Assembly (NCBI RefSeq): GCF_023278045.1
Contig: NZ_CP056783.1
Span: 1,769,501-1,833,500, forward strand
DNA: 64,000 nt
Reading direction: 5' to 3'
From: Flavobacterium sp. K5-23
GTDB taxonomy: Bacteria; Bacteroidota; Bacteroidia; Flavobacteriales; Flavobacteriaceae
Of the stretch, positions 31,601-34,808 are shown piece after piece (position 1 is the first letter of the stretch; every line of letters begins with the position of its first letter). A program made the position numbers and the translations under genes. Below the pieces are notes generated by a model. It did not search any database. It was given only the letters and a program-made list of their open reading frames with translations, and was not told where the DNA came from.

Positions 31601-33365
31601 AGGAACATTTACTACAGCACAAGGCGGAACATTGGTTCTTGCTGCTGATGGTTCTTATACCTACACACCAGCATTGAACTTCAATGGAACAGACAGTGTT
31701 GATTACACCGTTACAGACGGATTCTTAACAGATATTGGAACATTGACCATTACGGTAAATGCCGTGAATGATGCCCCGGTAGCTGTTGATGATACCATTA
31801 CGGCCACTGAAGACACGCTATTTACATCGACTGTTGATTTAGATTTCAACGATACCGATTTAGATGGTGATTCCTTAACGGTTGTTGCAGGAACATTTAC
31901 TACAGCACAAGGCGGAACATTGGTTCTTGCTGCTGATGGCTCATACACCTACACACCAGCATTGAACTTCAATGGAACAGACAGTGTTGATTACACCGTT
32001 ACAGACGGATTCTTAACAGATATTGGAACGCTGACCATTACGGTACTTTGTGCTACACCAAATGCTCCAACAGTTGATGTTATACATCCAAGCTGTACTG
32101 TAGCAACTGGAAGTATTACAGTGAAAACTCCGGTAGGTCCGTATCTAATGTATAGTATTGATGGTGAAAACTATCAATCAAGTACAGCATTTAGTGGTCT
32201 TATTGCAGGTAATTATAGTGTAACGATTATAAATGGCGCTTGTATTTCTTTATCAACTATTGTAACTATCAATTCACAACCAGTTTCGCCTGCTCCGCCA
32301 ACAGCAAGTGTAACTGTGCAACCAACTTGTACCGTTTCAACAGGAACAATACAGGTGACGGTACCGGCTAATGGAACTGGAATTACGTATACTGTTGTAG
32401 GTGTGAATCCTGTAGTAGCAGCAGTGACCAATACAACAGGTGTGTTTAGTAATCTGGCAGTAGGAAGTTACAATGTAACTACTACTAATGCGATAGGGTG
32501 TATTTCGGTCCCAACAGCAGTAAGTATTCTTGCTCCAGTGGGTTGTGGAGGAATTTTCCATACGGGTACTACTTGTGCTGATTTTAAAGCAGGAGGAAAT
32601 GGATTAGAGTTAATGCAGTTGTGTTACTCAACCCAAGGTAAAAATGTAAAAATTGTTACCCCAGGTGTGTTCTTCTATTATGCAACTATTGTTGCTCCAA
32701 GTTCAAGTTTCAGTATTGATGTAACTCAGTCAAAAGTCACAACTTCAGGTAATAGTTTTGGTCTGTTCTCAATTCAGAAAGCGAATCAAATAACATTATG
32801 GGATCCAAATTGTAATAAATTCAGTGATAATGGAATAATTAGTGGGACAAATAATGGTCAAGGCAAGTTAAATATTACTGGAGCCATTACTGGAGCGACC
32901 TATGTGTTGTCTGTTAAATATGATTCTAAATCAATACAAGGAAATAGCTTTACATCAGCAAATAATCCACCAACAGTAACTTATAATTTTGTGACTAAAG
33001 TTAATGGATCGGTTGTGCTTGGAAGTAGTGCTAATATTAGTATGGTACCAAATTGTTCAGCTTCATCACCAATAAGCACTTCAACGGCAAAAATTGCTGC
33101 TGTAACAACAATGGATGTAGATCTTTATCCAGTACCTTTTGTAAATAACTTAACATTAATTTATAAGTTTGAAACAAGTTCTGAGGTTAGAATAGAAGTT
33201 TATAATTCTAGTGGAAGGTTATTGTCAACGCAAATAGATAAGAATGTCTATATGAACAAAGAACTGCCAATTGAATTGAATTTTGGAATACTACCAGCTG
33301 AAATGTATTTAATAAAAGTAACTTCGGATGGAGGTAGTATCGTTAAGAGTGTTATTTCTAAATAG
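10605..33365 (+). CDS. Giant T9SS-secreted repeat protein (7586 aa, probable surface adhesin)
   Basis: Layout by residue. 1-40: signal peptide ending VGSVNA/QTQ. About 40-300: N-terminal domain of the kind found on large flavobacterial surface proteins (HYVEGNSLPYRLVMTQ, AWGGHIADRLDW). About 310-495: PKD/Ig-like domains. About 500-815: four SprB-type repeats (ASGGTSPYTYSWSPSGG, LAAGTYTVTVTDSKGCT). About 818-908: one divergent cadherin/VCBS-like unit. 909-7148: 65 identical 96-residue units. 7149-7500: further Ig-like domains. About 7505-7586: T9SS type A sorting domain (DLYPVPFVNNL, VRIEVYNSSGRLL, MYLIKVTSDGG). Acidic strings such as DFNDTDLDGDS in each unit suggest Ca2+-stabilised beta-sandwiches. 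By family it is exported by T9SS and anchored on the cell surface, probably for adhesion, biofilm or gliding. No PorP/SprF-like gene follows. The frame is intact through all repeats. Confidence 0.92.
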   Translation: MKNFTHLIFNLVGSKLNLSFSLNAILIMVFSICVGSVNAQTQPAASLSQGANGALTARTTPVVWQNGNVNANQAHYVEGNSLPYRLVMTQMPINGTEVTLTLQYDLVNNSRYALDFLTGFQQIQRHDFDNHTEEEIVNPVIDYSQFSLNSPTSTLPITTPSYLNGTYGAGAGRALADFNALLAEDKFITLWGANFNTNAGINYTYWIGNTQVFTEAEILSLVGGNKSVSFTIKFTPTSSTVILAWGGHIADRLDWSSNPLLSAGAISGSPYHTRTVSWSLNNLGNQDRSLAVALSPAICPSFLTTPINPCTNTLNGTPIPCVENACAGSTLFYKIPTESGATSYLWSVTSSIGSSTTGIVISPNATSQAISVYFPNAGKYTVNAVLKNDSGITIACPINTVTINNQVTGNSIASPQSICYGTTPATLTETTSSFGKGYVYLWESSTTSATSGFNSATGANNTANYSPGSLTQTTWYKRYVTSGSCTSGYSNEIMITVNPLPTASTTSQTNVSCFSGTNGSATVTASGGTSPYTYSWSPSGGTAATASGLAAGTYTVTVTDSKGCTKTATATITQPSAALSASATGTNVNCFGQSTGSMTVSASGGTPSYSYVIAGPTVNTTGATSGIFTGLSAGLYTVTVTDSKGCSTTATYTVTQPTVALSASATGTNVNCFGQSTGSMTVSAGGGTASYSYVIAGPTVNTTGATSGIFTGLSSGAYTVTVTDSKSCSTTATYTVTQPTAALAISSSVITKATCLNGTNGAIDITVSGGTSPYTYLWSNSATTEDLSGLSIGTYSVIIKDANFCEFTSVNITIGSTNCLPVAAADAETVAEDGSLTASVAGNDTPSGDGGNVWSVVTDVANGTLVFNPDGSYTYTPNANYNGSDSFTYKVCDTDNDCSQATLTITVNAVNDAPVAVDDTITATEDTLFTSTVDLDFNDTDLDGDSLTVVAGTFTTAQGGTLVLAADGSYTYTPALNFNGTDSVDYTVTDGFLTDIGTLTITVNAVNDAPVAVDDTITATEDTLFTSTVDLDFNDTDLDGDSLTVVAGTFTTAQGGTLVLAADGSYTYTPALNFNGTDSVDYTVTDGFLTDIGTLTITVNAVNDAPVAVDDTITATEDTLFTSTVDLDFNDTDLDGDSLTVVAGTFTTAQGGTLVLAADGSYTYTPALNFNGTDSVDYTVTDGFLTDIGTLTITVNAVNDAPVAVDDTITATEDTLFTSTVDLDFNDTDLDGDSLTVVAGTFTTAQGGTLVLAADGSYTYTPALNFNGTDSVDYTVTDGFLTDIGTLTITVNAVNDAPVAVDDTITATEDTLFTSTVDLDFNDTDLDGDSLTVVAGTFTTAQGGTLVLAADGSYTYTPALNFNGTDSVDYTVTDGFLTDIGTLTITVNAVNDAPVAVDDTITATEDTLFTSTVDLDFNDTDLDGDSLTVVAGTFTTAQGGTLVLAADGSYTYTPALNFNGTDSVDYTVTDGFLTDIGTLTITVNAVNDAPVAVDDTITATEDTLFTSTVDLDFNDTDLDGDSLTVVAGTFTTAQGGTLVLAADGSYTYTPALNFNGTDSVDYTVTDGFLTDIGTLTITVNAVNDAPVAVDDTITATEDTLFTSTVDLDFNDTDLDGDSLTVVAGTFTTAQGGTLVLAADGSYTYTPALNFNGTDSVDYTVTDGFLTDIGTLTITVNAVNDAPVAVDDTITATEDTLFTSTVDLDFNDTDLDGDSLTVVAGTFTTAQGGTLVLAADGSYTYTPALNFNGTDSVDYTVTDGFLTDIGTLTITVNAVNDAPVAVDDTITATEDTLFTSTVDLDFNDTDLDGDSLTVVAGTFTTAQGGTLVLAADGSYTYTPALNFNGTDSVDYTVTDGFLTDIGTLTITVNAVNDAPVAVDDTITATEDTLFTSTVDLDFNDTDLDGDSLTVVAGTFTTAQGGTLVLAADGSYTYTPALNFNGTDSVDYTVTDGFLTDIGTLTITVNAVNDAPVAVDDTITATEDTLFTSTVDLDFNDTDLDGDSLTVVAGTFTTAQGGTLVLAADGSYTYTPALNFNGTDSVDYTVTDGFLTDIGTLTITVNAVNDAPVAVDDTITATEDTLFTSTVDLDFNDTDLDGDSLTVVAGTFTTAQGGTLVLAADGSYTYTPALNFNGTDSVDYTVTDGFLTDIGTLTITVNAVNDAPVAVDDTITATEDTLFTSTVDLDFNDTDLDGDSLTVVAGTFTTAQGGTLVLAADGSYTYTPALNFNGTDSVDYTVTDGFLTDIGTLTITVNAVNDAPVAVDDTITATEDTLFTSTVDLDFNDTDLDGDSLTVVAGTFTTAQGGTLVLAADGSYTYTPALNFNGTDSVDYTVTDGFLTDIGTLTITVNAVNDAPVAVDDTITATEDTLFTSTVDLDFNDTDLDGDSLTVVAGTFTTAQGGTLVLAADGSYTYTPALNFNGTDSVDYTVTDGFLTDIGTLTITVNAVNDAPVAVDDTITATEDTLFTSTVDLDFNDTDLDGDSLTVVAGTFTTAQGGTLVLAADGSYTYTPALNFNGTDSVDYTVTDGFLTDIGTLTITVNAVNDAPVAVDDTITATEDTLFTSTVDLDFNDTDLDGDSLTVVAGTFTTAQGGTLVLAADGSYTYTPALNFNGTDSVDYTVTDGFLTDIGTLTITVNAVNDAPVAVDDTITATEDTLFTSTVDLDFNDTDLDGDSLTVVAGTFTTAQGGTLVLAADGSYTYTPALNFNGTDSVDYTVTDGFLTDIGTLTITVNAVNDAPVAVDDTITATEDTLFTSTVDLDFNDTDLDGDSLTVVAGTFTTAQGGTLVLAADGSYTYTPALNFNGTDSVDYTVTDGFLTDIGTLTITVNAVNDAPVAVDDTITATEDTLFTSTVDLDFNDTDLDGDSLTVVAGTFTTAQGGTLVLAADGSYTYTPALNFNGTDSVDYTVTDGFLTDIGTLTITVNAVNDAPVAVDDTITATEDTLFTSTVDLDFNDTDLDGDSLTVVAGTFTTAQGGTLVLAADGSYTYTPALNFNGTDSVDYTVTDGFLTDIGTLTITVNAVNDAPVAVDDTITATEDTLFTSTVDLDFNDTDLDGDSLTVVAGTFTTAQGGTLVLAADGSYTYTPALNFNGTDSVDYTVTDGFLTDIGTLTITVNAVNDAPVAVDDTITATEDTLFTSTVDLDFNDTDLDGDSLTVVAGTFTTAQGGTLVLAADGSYTYTPALNFNGTDSVDYTVTDGFLTDIGTLTITVNAVNDAPVAVDDTITATEDTLFTSTVDLDFNDTDLDGDSLTVVAGTFTTAQGGTLVLAADGSYTYTPALNFNGTDSVDYTVTDGFLTDIGTLTITVNAVNDAPVAVDDTITATEDTLFTSTVDLDFNDTDLDGDSLTVVAGTFTTAQGGTLVLAADGSYTYTPALNFNGTDSVDYTVTDGFLTDIGTLTITVNAVNDAPVAVDDTITATEDTLFTSTVDLDFNDTDLDGDSLTVVAGTFTTAQGGTLVLAADGSYTYTPALNFNGTDSVDYTVTDGFLTDIGTLTITVNAVNDAPVAVDDTITATEDTLFTSTVDLDFNDTDLDGDSLTVVAGTFTTAQGGTLVLAADGSYTYTPALNFNGTDSVDYTVTDGFLTDIGTLTITVNAVNDAPVAVDDTITATEDTLFTSTVDLDFNDTDLDGDSLTVVAGTFTTAQGGTLVLAADGSYTYTPALNFNGTDSVDYTVTDGFLTDIGTLTITVNAVNDAPVAVDDTITATEDTLFTSTVDLDFNDTDLDGDSLTVVAGTFTTAQGGTLVLAADGSYTYTPALNFNGTDSVDYTVTDGFLTDIGTLTITVNAVNDAPVAVDDTITATEDTLFTSTVDLDFNDTDLDGDSLTVVAGTFTTAQGGTLVLAADGSYTYTPALNFNGTDSVDYTVTDGFLTDIGTLTITVNAVNDAPVAVDDTITATEDTLFTSTVDLDFNDTDLDGDSLTVVAGTFTTAQGGTLVLAADGSYTYTPALNFNGTDSVDYTVTDGFLTDIGTLTITVNAVNDAPVAVDDTITATEDTLFTSTVDLDFNDTDLDGDSLTVVAGTFTTAQGGTLVLAADGSYTYTPALNFNGTDSVDYTVTDGFLTDIGTLTITVNAVNDAPVAVDDTITATEDTLFTSTVDLDFNDTDLDGDSLTVVAGTFTTAQGGTLVLAADGSYTYTPALNFNGTDSVDYTVTDGFLTDIGTLTITVNAVNDAPVAVDDTITATEDTLFTSTVDLDFNDTDLDGDSLTVVAGTFTTAQGGTLVLAADGSYTYTPALNFNGTDSVDYTVTDGFLTDIGTLTITVNAVNDAPVAVDDTITATEDTLFTSTVDLDFNDTDLDGDSLTVVAGTFTTAQGGTLVLAADGSYTYTPALNFNGTDSVDYTVTDGFLTDIGTLTITVNAVNDAPVAVDDTITATEDTLFTSTVDLDFNDTDLDGDSLTVVAGTFTTAQGGTLVLAADGSYTYTPALNFNGTDSVDYTVTDGFLTDIGTLTITVNAVNDAPVAVDDTITATEDTLFTSTVDLDFNDTDLDGDSLTVVAGTFTTAQGGTLVLAADGSYTYTPALNFNGTDSVDYTVTDGFLTDIGTLTITVNAVNDAPVAVDDTITATEDTLFTSTVDLDFNDTDLDGDSLTVVAGTFTTAQGGTLVLAADGSYTYTPALNFNGTDSVDYTVTDGFLTDIGTLTITVNAVNDAPVAVDDTITATEDTLFTSTVDLDFNDTDLDGDSLTVVAGTFTTAQGGTLVLAADGSYTYTPALNFNGTDSVDYTVTDGFLTDIGTLTITVNAVNDAPVAVDDTITATEDTLFTSTVDLDFNDTDLDGDSLTVVAGTFTTAQGGTLVLAADGSYTYTPALNFNGTDSVDYTVTDGFLTDIGTLTITVNAVNDAPVAVDDTITATEDTLFTSTVDLDFNDTDLDGDSLTVVAGTFTTAQGGTLVLAADGSYTYTPALNFNGTDSVDYTVTDGFLTDIGTLTITVNAVNDAPVAVDDTITATEDTLFTSTVDLDFNDTDLDGDSLTVVAGTFTTAQGGTLVLAADGSYTYTPALNFNGTDSVDYTVTDGFLTDIGTLTITVNAVNDAPVAVDDTITATEDTLFTSTVDLDFNDTDLDGDSLTVVAGTFTTAQGGTLVLAADGSYTYTPALNFNGTDSVDYTVTDGFLTDIGTLTITVNAVNDAPVAVDDTITATEDTLFTSTVDLDFNDTDLDGDSLTVVAGTFTTAQGGTLVLAADGSYTYTPALNFNGTDSVDYTVTDGFLTDIGTLTITVNAVNDAPVAVDDTITATEDTLFTSTVDLDFNDTDLDGDSLTVVAGTFTTAQGGTLVLAADGSYTYTPALNFNGTDSVDYTVTDGFLTDIGTLTITVNAVNDAPVAVDDTITATEDTLFTSTVDLDFNDTDLDGDSLTVVAGTFTTAQGGTLVLAADGSYTYTPALNFNGTDSVDYTVTDGFLTDIGTLTITVNAVNDAPVAVDDTITATEDTLFTSTVDLDFNDTDLDGDSLTVVAGTFTTAQGGTLVLAADGSYTYTPALNFNGTDSVDYTVTDGFLTDIGTLTITVNAVNDAPVAVDDTITATEDTLFTSTVDLDFNDTDLDGDSLTVVAGTFTTAQGGTLVLAADGSYTYTPALNFNGTDSVDYTVTDGFLTDIGTLTITVNAVNDAPVAVDDTITATEDTLFTSTVDLDFNDTDLDGDSLTVVAGTFTTAQGGTLVLAADGSYTYTPALNFNGTDSVDYTVTDGFLTDIGTLTITVNAVNDAPVAVDDTITATEDTLFTSTVDLDFNDTDLDGDSLTVVAGTFTTAQGGTLVLAADGSYTYTPALNFNGTDSVDYTVTDGFLTDIGTLTITVNAVNDAPVAVDDTITATEDTLFTSTVDLDFNDTDLDGDSLTVVAGTFTTAQGGTLVLAADGSYTYTPALNFNGTDSVDYTVTDGFLTDIGTLTITVNAVNDAPVAVDDTITATEDTLFTSTVDLDFNDTDLDGDSLTVVAGTFTTAQGGTLVLAADGSYTYTPALNFNGTDSVDYTVTDGFLTDIGTLTITVNAVNDAPVAVDDTITATEDTLFTSTVDLDFNDTDLDGDSLTVVAGTFTTAQGGTLVLAADGSYTYTPALNFNGTDSVDYTVTDGFLTDIGTLTITVNAVNDAPVAVDDTITATEDTLFTSTVDLDFNDTDLDGDSLTVVAGTFTTAQGGTLVLAADGSYTYTPALNFNGTDSVDYTVTDGFLTDIGTLTITVNAVNDAPVAVDDTITATEDTLFTSTVDLDFNDTDLDGDSLTVVAGTFTTAQGGTLVLAADGSYTYTPALNFNGTDSVDYTVTDGFLTDIGTLTITVNAVNDAPVAVDDTITATEDTLFTSTVDLDFNDTDLDGDSLTVVAGTFTTAQGGTLVLAADGSYTYTPALNFNGTDSVDYTVTDGFLTDIGTLTITVNAVNDAPVAVDDTITATEDTLFTSTVDLDFNDTDLDGDSLTVVAGTFTTAQGGTLVLAADGSYTYTPALNFNGTDSVDYTVTDGFLTDIGTLTITVNAVNDAPVAVDDTITATEDTLFTSTVDLDFNDTDLDGDSLTVVAGTFTTAQGGTLVLAADGSYTYTPALNFNGTDSVDYTVTDGFLTDIGTLTITVNAVNDAPVAVDDTITATEDTLFTSTVDLDFNDTDLDGDSLTVVAGTFTTAQGGTLVLAADGSYTYTPALNFNGTDSVDYTVTDGFLTDIGTLTITVNAVNDAPVAVDDTITATEDTLFTSTVDLDFNDTDLDGDSLTVVAGTFTTAQGGTLVLAADGSYTYTPALNFNGTDSVDYTVTDGFLTDIGTLTITVNAVNDAPVAVDDTITATEDTLFTSTVDLDFNDTDLDGDSLTVVAGTFTTAQGGTLVLAADGSYTYTPALNFNGTDSVDYTVTDGFLTDIGTLTITVNAVNDAPVAVDDTITATEDTLFTSTVDLDFNDTDLDGDSLTVVAGTFTTAQGGTLVLAADGSYTYTPALNFNGTDSVDYTVTDGFLTDIGTLTITVNAVNDAPVAVDDTITATEDTLFTSTVDLDFNDTDLDGDSLTVVAGTFTTAQGGTLVLAADGSYTYTPALNFNGTDSVDYTVTDGFLTDIGTLTITVNAVNDAPVAVDDTITATEDTLFTSTVDLDFNDTDLDGDSLTVVAGTFTTAQGGTLVLAADGSYTYTPALNFNGTDSVDYTVTDGFLTDIGTLTITVLCATPNAPTVDVIHPSCTVATGSITVKTPVGPYLMYSIDGENYQSSTAFSGLIAGNYSVTIINGACISLSTIVTINSQPVSPAPPTASVTVQPTCTVSTGTIQVTVPANGTGITYTVVGVNPVVAAVTNTTGVFSNLAVGSYNVTTTNAIGCISVPTAVSILAPVGCGGIFHTGTTCADFKAGGNGLELMQLCYSTQGKNVKIVTPGVFFYYATIVAPSSSFSIDVTQSKVTTSGNSFGLFSIQKANQITLWDPNCNKFSDNGIISGTNNGQGKLNITGAITGATYVLSVKYDSKSIQGNSFTSANNPPTVTYNFVTKVNGSVVLGSSANISMVPNCSASSPISTSTAKIAAVTTMDVDLYPVPFVNNLTLIYKFETSSEVRIEVYNSSGRLLSTQIDKNVYMNKELPIELNFGILPAEMYLIKVTSDGGSIVKSVISK
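13329..32048 (+). repeat. 65 tandem 288-bp units, all encoding the same 96 residues
   Basis: The string GCCGTGAA(C/T)GATGCCCC recurs every 288 bp from 13329 to 31761 without a single length change; (31761-13329)/288 = 64, so 65 units. One unit is about 43% GC by my count, higher than the flanking DNA. Differences I could find are all synonymous: AAC/AAT Asn at base 9 (34 units C, 31 units T); TCC/TCA Ser in units 14, 27, 31, 41, 45, 50, 56 and 60; the linked trio GGC-TCA-TAC in place of GGT-TCT-TAT in units 11, 37, 49 and 65; and ACG-CTG in unit 65. The encoded motif is of the cadherin-like/VCBS tandem-95 kind. The last unit ends at 32048, after which the sequence changes to CTTTGTGCTACACC. 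Confidence 0.95.
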
Positions 33366-33427
33366 TTAAATGTTACATTTAATTCTGAAAAATAATTACA
33401 GGATTAACATTAAAACACAAATTTTTT

Positions 33428-33467
33428 AAACAGTAGTTTGCTTTTGCTTACTACTGTTTTTTTTTTT
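33428..33467 (+). terminator. Terminator after the giant gene
   Basis: AAACAGTAG (33428-33436) pairs with CTACTGTTT (33451-33459), followed by a run of T's, about 60 bp after the stop. Confidence 0.8.
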
Positions 33468-33767
33468 AAGTTGAAGTTGAATAAGTGTTCGCATATAATT
33501 TATAAAAAGAAAAGGCCTGACTTTTTAATAAAATTAAAGGAATAGATTTTTTTGTTAAAGTTGTCAAATTTTCTTAAATGGAGTAGGGTAATAGCTTTAT
33601 TACGAATCTTGTCTTGTTTAAAGTATTTATTACAGACAAATATTTGCTCAAATGTTTTGAAGTGTTAAAAGCCTACTATATTCAACTAGGTTAGGTCTTA
33701 CCTATTAGTGTTTTTTATAACGATTGTTTTTGTTAATCACTATTTCAGGACAAGACAACATTAAATA
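33468..33767. other. Gene-free spacer between convergent genes
   Basis: About 300 bp of AT-rich sequence without a usable frame, hairpin of note or similarity to the other spacers. It lies between the terminators of the giant gene and of the TPR gene and corresponds to the right edge of the rearranged segment. Confidence 0.3.
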
Positions 33768-33799
33768 AAAAAAGGCGATTATTTACTAATCGCCTTTTA
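33768..33799 (-). terminator. Terminator of the TPR gene
   Basis: AAAAGGCGATT pairs with AATCGCCTTTT around TATTTACT; on the minus strand it is followed by a T-run. Confidence 0.8.
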
Positions 33800-33805
33800 T
33801 TTGTA

Positions 33806-34321
33806 TTATATTTTTTTCATCTGATCTTTCATCATCTTGATTTGATCTTTCAGCATATTTTGTTTGTCCAGCTTTTTTGCTTCGTTAAGTAGCGTTGTGG
33901 CTTCTAGTTTTCTTCTTCTAGACATTGCTACTCCTGCAAGATTTAATTTGGCAACAGCCAAATCCATATCCATAGATAGGCCTAATTCGATTGCTTTCTT
34001 AAAATATTTCTCCGCCTGCGTTAAATTAGTTTGCGAAAGCATAATTCCATGTAGGTAATTAAAGTACCCTTGTTGTTTTTGTACCAATGCAGTTTCTGGA
34101 GTTTTAATGAATGTCAGCCATTTTTTTGCTCCTTCAAAATCTTGTTTTCTCAATTTTAAGAAGGCAAGTAAGATAAATTCGTTCTTGAAGTAAAGAAAAA
34201 TAGGAAATGCTGATAATAATATTAGGAAAATCCCATTACCAATATTGCTCTCCGTAAATTGCCAAAAGCCAGTAACTATAATAAGTCCAGCGATAATAAG
34301 TTTGATATTCTTGTTTAACAT
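33806..34321 (-). CDS. Membrane-anchored TPR-like protein of unknown function
   Basis: The 171-residue protein has two N-terminal membrane helices (LIIAGLIIVTGFWQF, residues 8-23; GIFLILLSAFPIFLYF, about 30-45). A soluble helical part follows with TPR-like helices (FLKLRKQDFEGAKKWL, YFNYLHGIMLSQTNLTQAEKYFKKAIELG, AVAKLNLAGVAMSRRRKLEATTLLNEAKKL) and a basic Met-rich tail. It is probably a scaffold on the cytoplasmic face of the inner membrane; no partner is evident. A 5'-truncated copy of its TPR half lies at 8833-9090 in the same orientation, so the two copies flank the giant gene as direct repeats. The gene is divergent from rpmH, with about 165 bp between. Confidence 0.75.
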   Translation of the reverse strand: MLNKNIKLIIAGLIIVTGFWQFTESNIGNGIFLILLSAFPIFLYFKNEFILLAFLKLRKQDFEGAKKWLTFIKTPETALVQKQQGYFNYLHGIMLSQTNLTQAEKYFKKAIELGLSMDMDLAVAKLNLAGVAMSRRRKLEATTLLNEAKKLDKQNMLKDQIKMMKDQMKKI

Positions 34322-34385
34322 GGTGTGTTTATATTTAAGATTGCAAAGATAGTAAAAGGAATTAAAAATATTTTCATAAAACTAC

Positions 34386-34415
34386 TTGCGAGAAAAAAAA
34401 GTCTTTGTATATTTG
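34386..34415 (+). promoter_or_regulatory. Promoter of rpmH (TTG-N19-TATATTTG)
   Basis: TTG at 34386-34388 and TATATTTG at 34408-34415 are exactly 19 bp apart, the consensus Bacteroidetes spacing. The leader to the ATG at 34489 is about 65 nt. Confidence 0.75.
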
Positions 34416-34488
34416 CACTCGGTTTGAGGATGATGTCATCCAAAACAACTAAAGACATATAAATTAAGATTTTTAAAGATACTAAGCA

Positions 34489-34650
34489 ATGAGCAAAAGA
34501 ACGTTTCAACCATCGAAAAGAAAAAGAAGAAATAAGCACGGATTTATGGACAGAATGGCTTCTCCGAATGGAAGAAAAGTTCTTGCTAGAAGAAGAGCTA
34601 AAGGAAGACATAAGTTGACTGTTTCTTGTGAACCAAGACATAAAAAATAA
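34489..34650 (+). CDS. rpmH: 50S ribosomal protein L34
   Basis: A 53-residue, highly basic protein of the large ribosomal subunit. It reads [50 protein letters not shown], an unmistakable L34 with the flavobacterial C-terminal extension. It has a consensus promoter and its own terminator, so it is transcribed alone. The neighbours rnpA and dnaN often seen next to rpmH in other phyla are not here, which is normal for Bacteroidetes. Confidence 0.97.
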   Translation: MSKRTFQPSKRKRRNKHGFMDRMASPNGRKVLARRRAKGRHKLTVSCEPRHKK

Positions 34651-34669
34651 TGTTTGTATAAACATAGAT

Positions 34670-34703
34670 AAGGCGTTACTTTTTTTAGTATCGCCTTTTT
34701 TTA
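34670..34703 (+). terminator. Terminator after rpmH
   Basis: AAGGCGTTACT pairs with AGTATCGCCTT (one mismatch) and runs into a string of T's. Confidence 0.8.
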
Positions 34704-34756
34704 TACCTAATCGTTAAAATAATTCTAAGGATTAGGCTTAAAAGGTTAAAGTTGAG

Positions 34757-34764
34757 TAACTTTG
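34757..34764 (+). promoter_or_regulatory. -7 box TAACTTTG of carB
   Basis: Exact TAnnTTTG match, 44 bp before the ATG at 34809. It overlaps the TTG at 34752 that opens the frame, so that TTG is not the start of translation. Confidence 0.6.
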
Positions 34765-34808
34765 GCCTGCTTAAAAAAATAACTACACAACATATTAAAC
34801 ACAAAAAA

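Noticed and set aside
13329..32048. CRISPR-like array
   Set aside because: The 288-bp units are contiguous, in frame and without spacers, and no cas genes are near. They are protein-coding repeats.
10605..33365. Reading the giant gene as SprB itself with its gliding operon
   Set aside because: It has a few SprB-type repeats, but the bulk is a different repeat and no sprC, sprD or sprF follows. I call it a T9SS surface protein without assigning the symbol.
34315..34665. 116-codon minus-strand frame
   Set aside because: It is antisense to rpmH, which is a certain gene on the plus strand with its own promoter and terminator.
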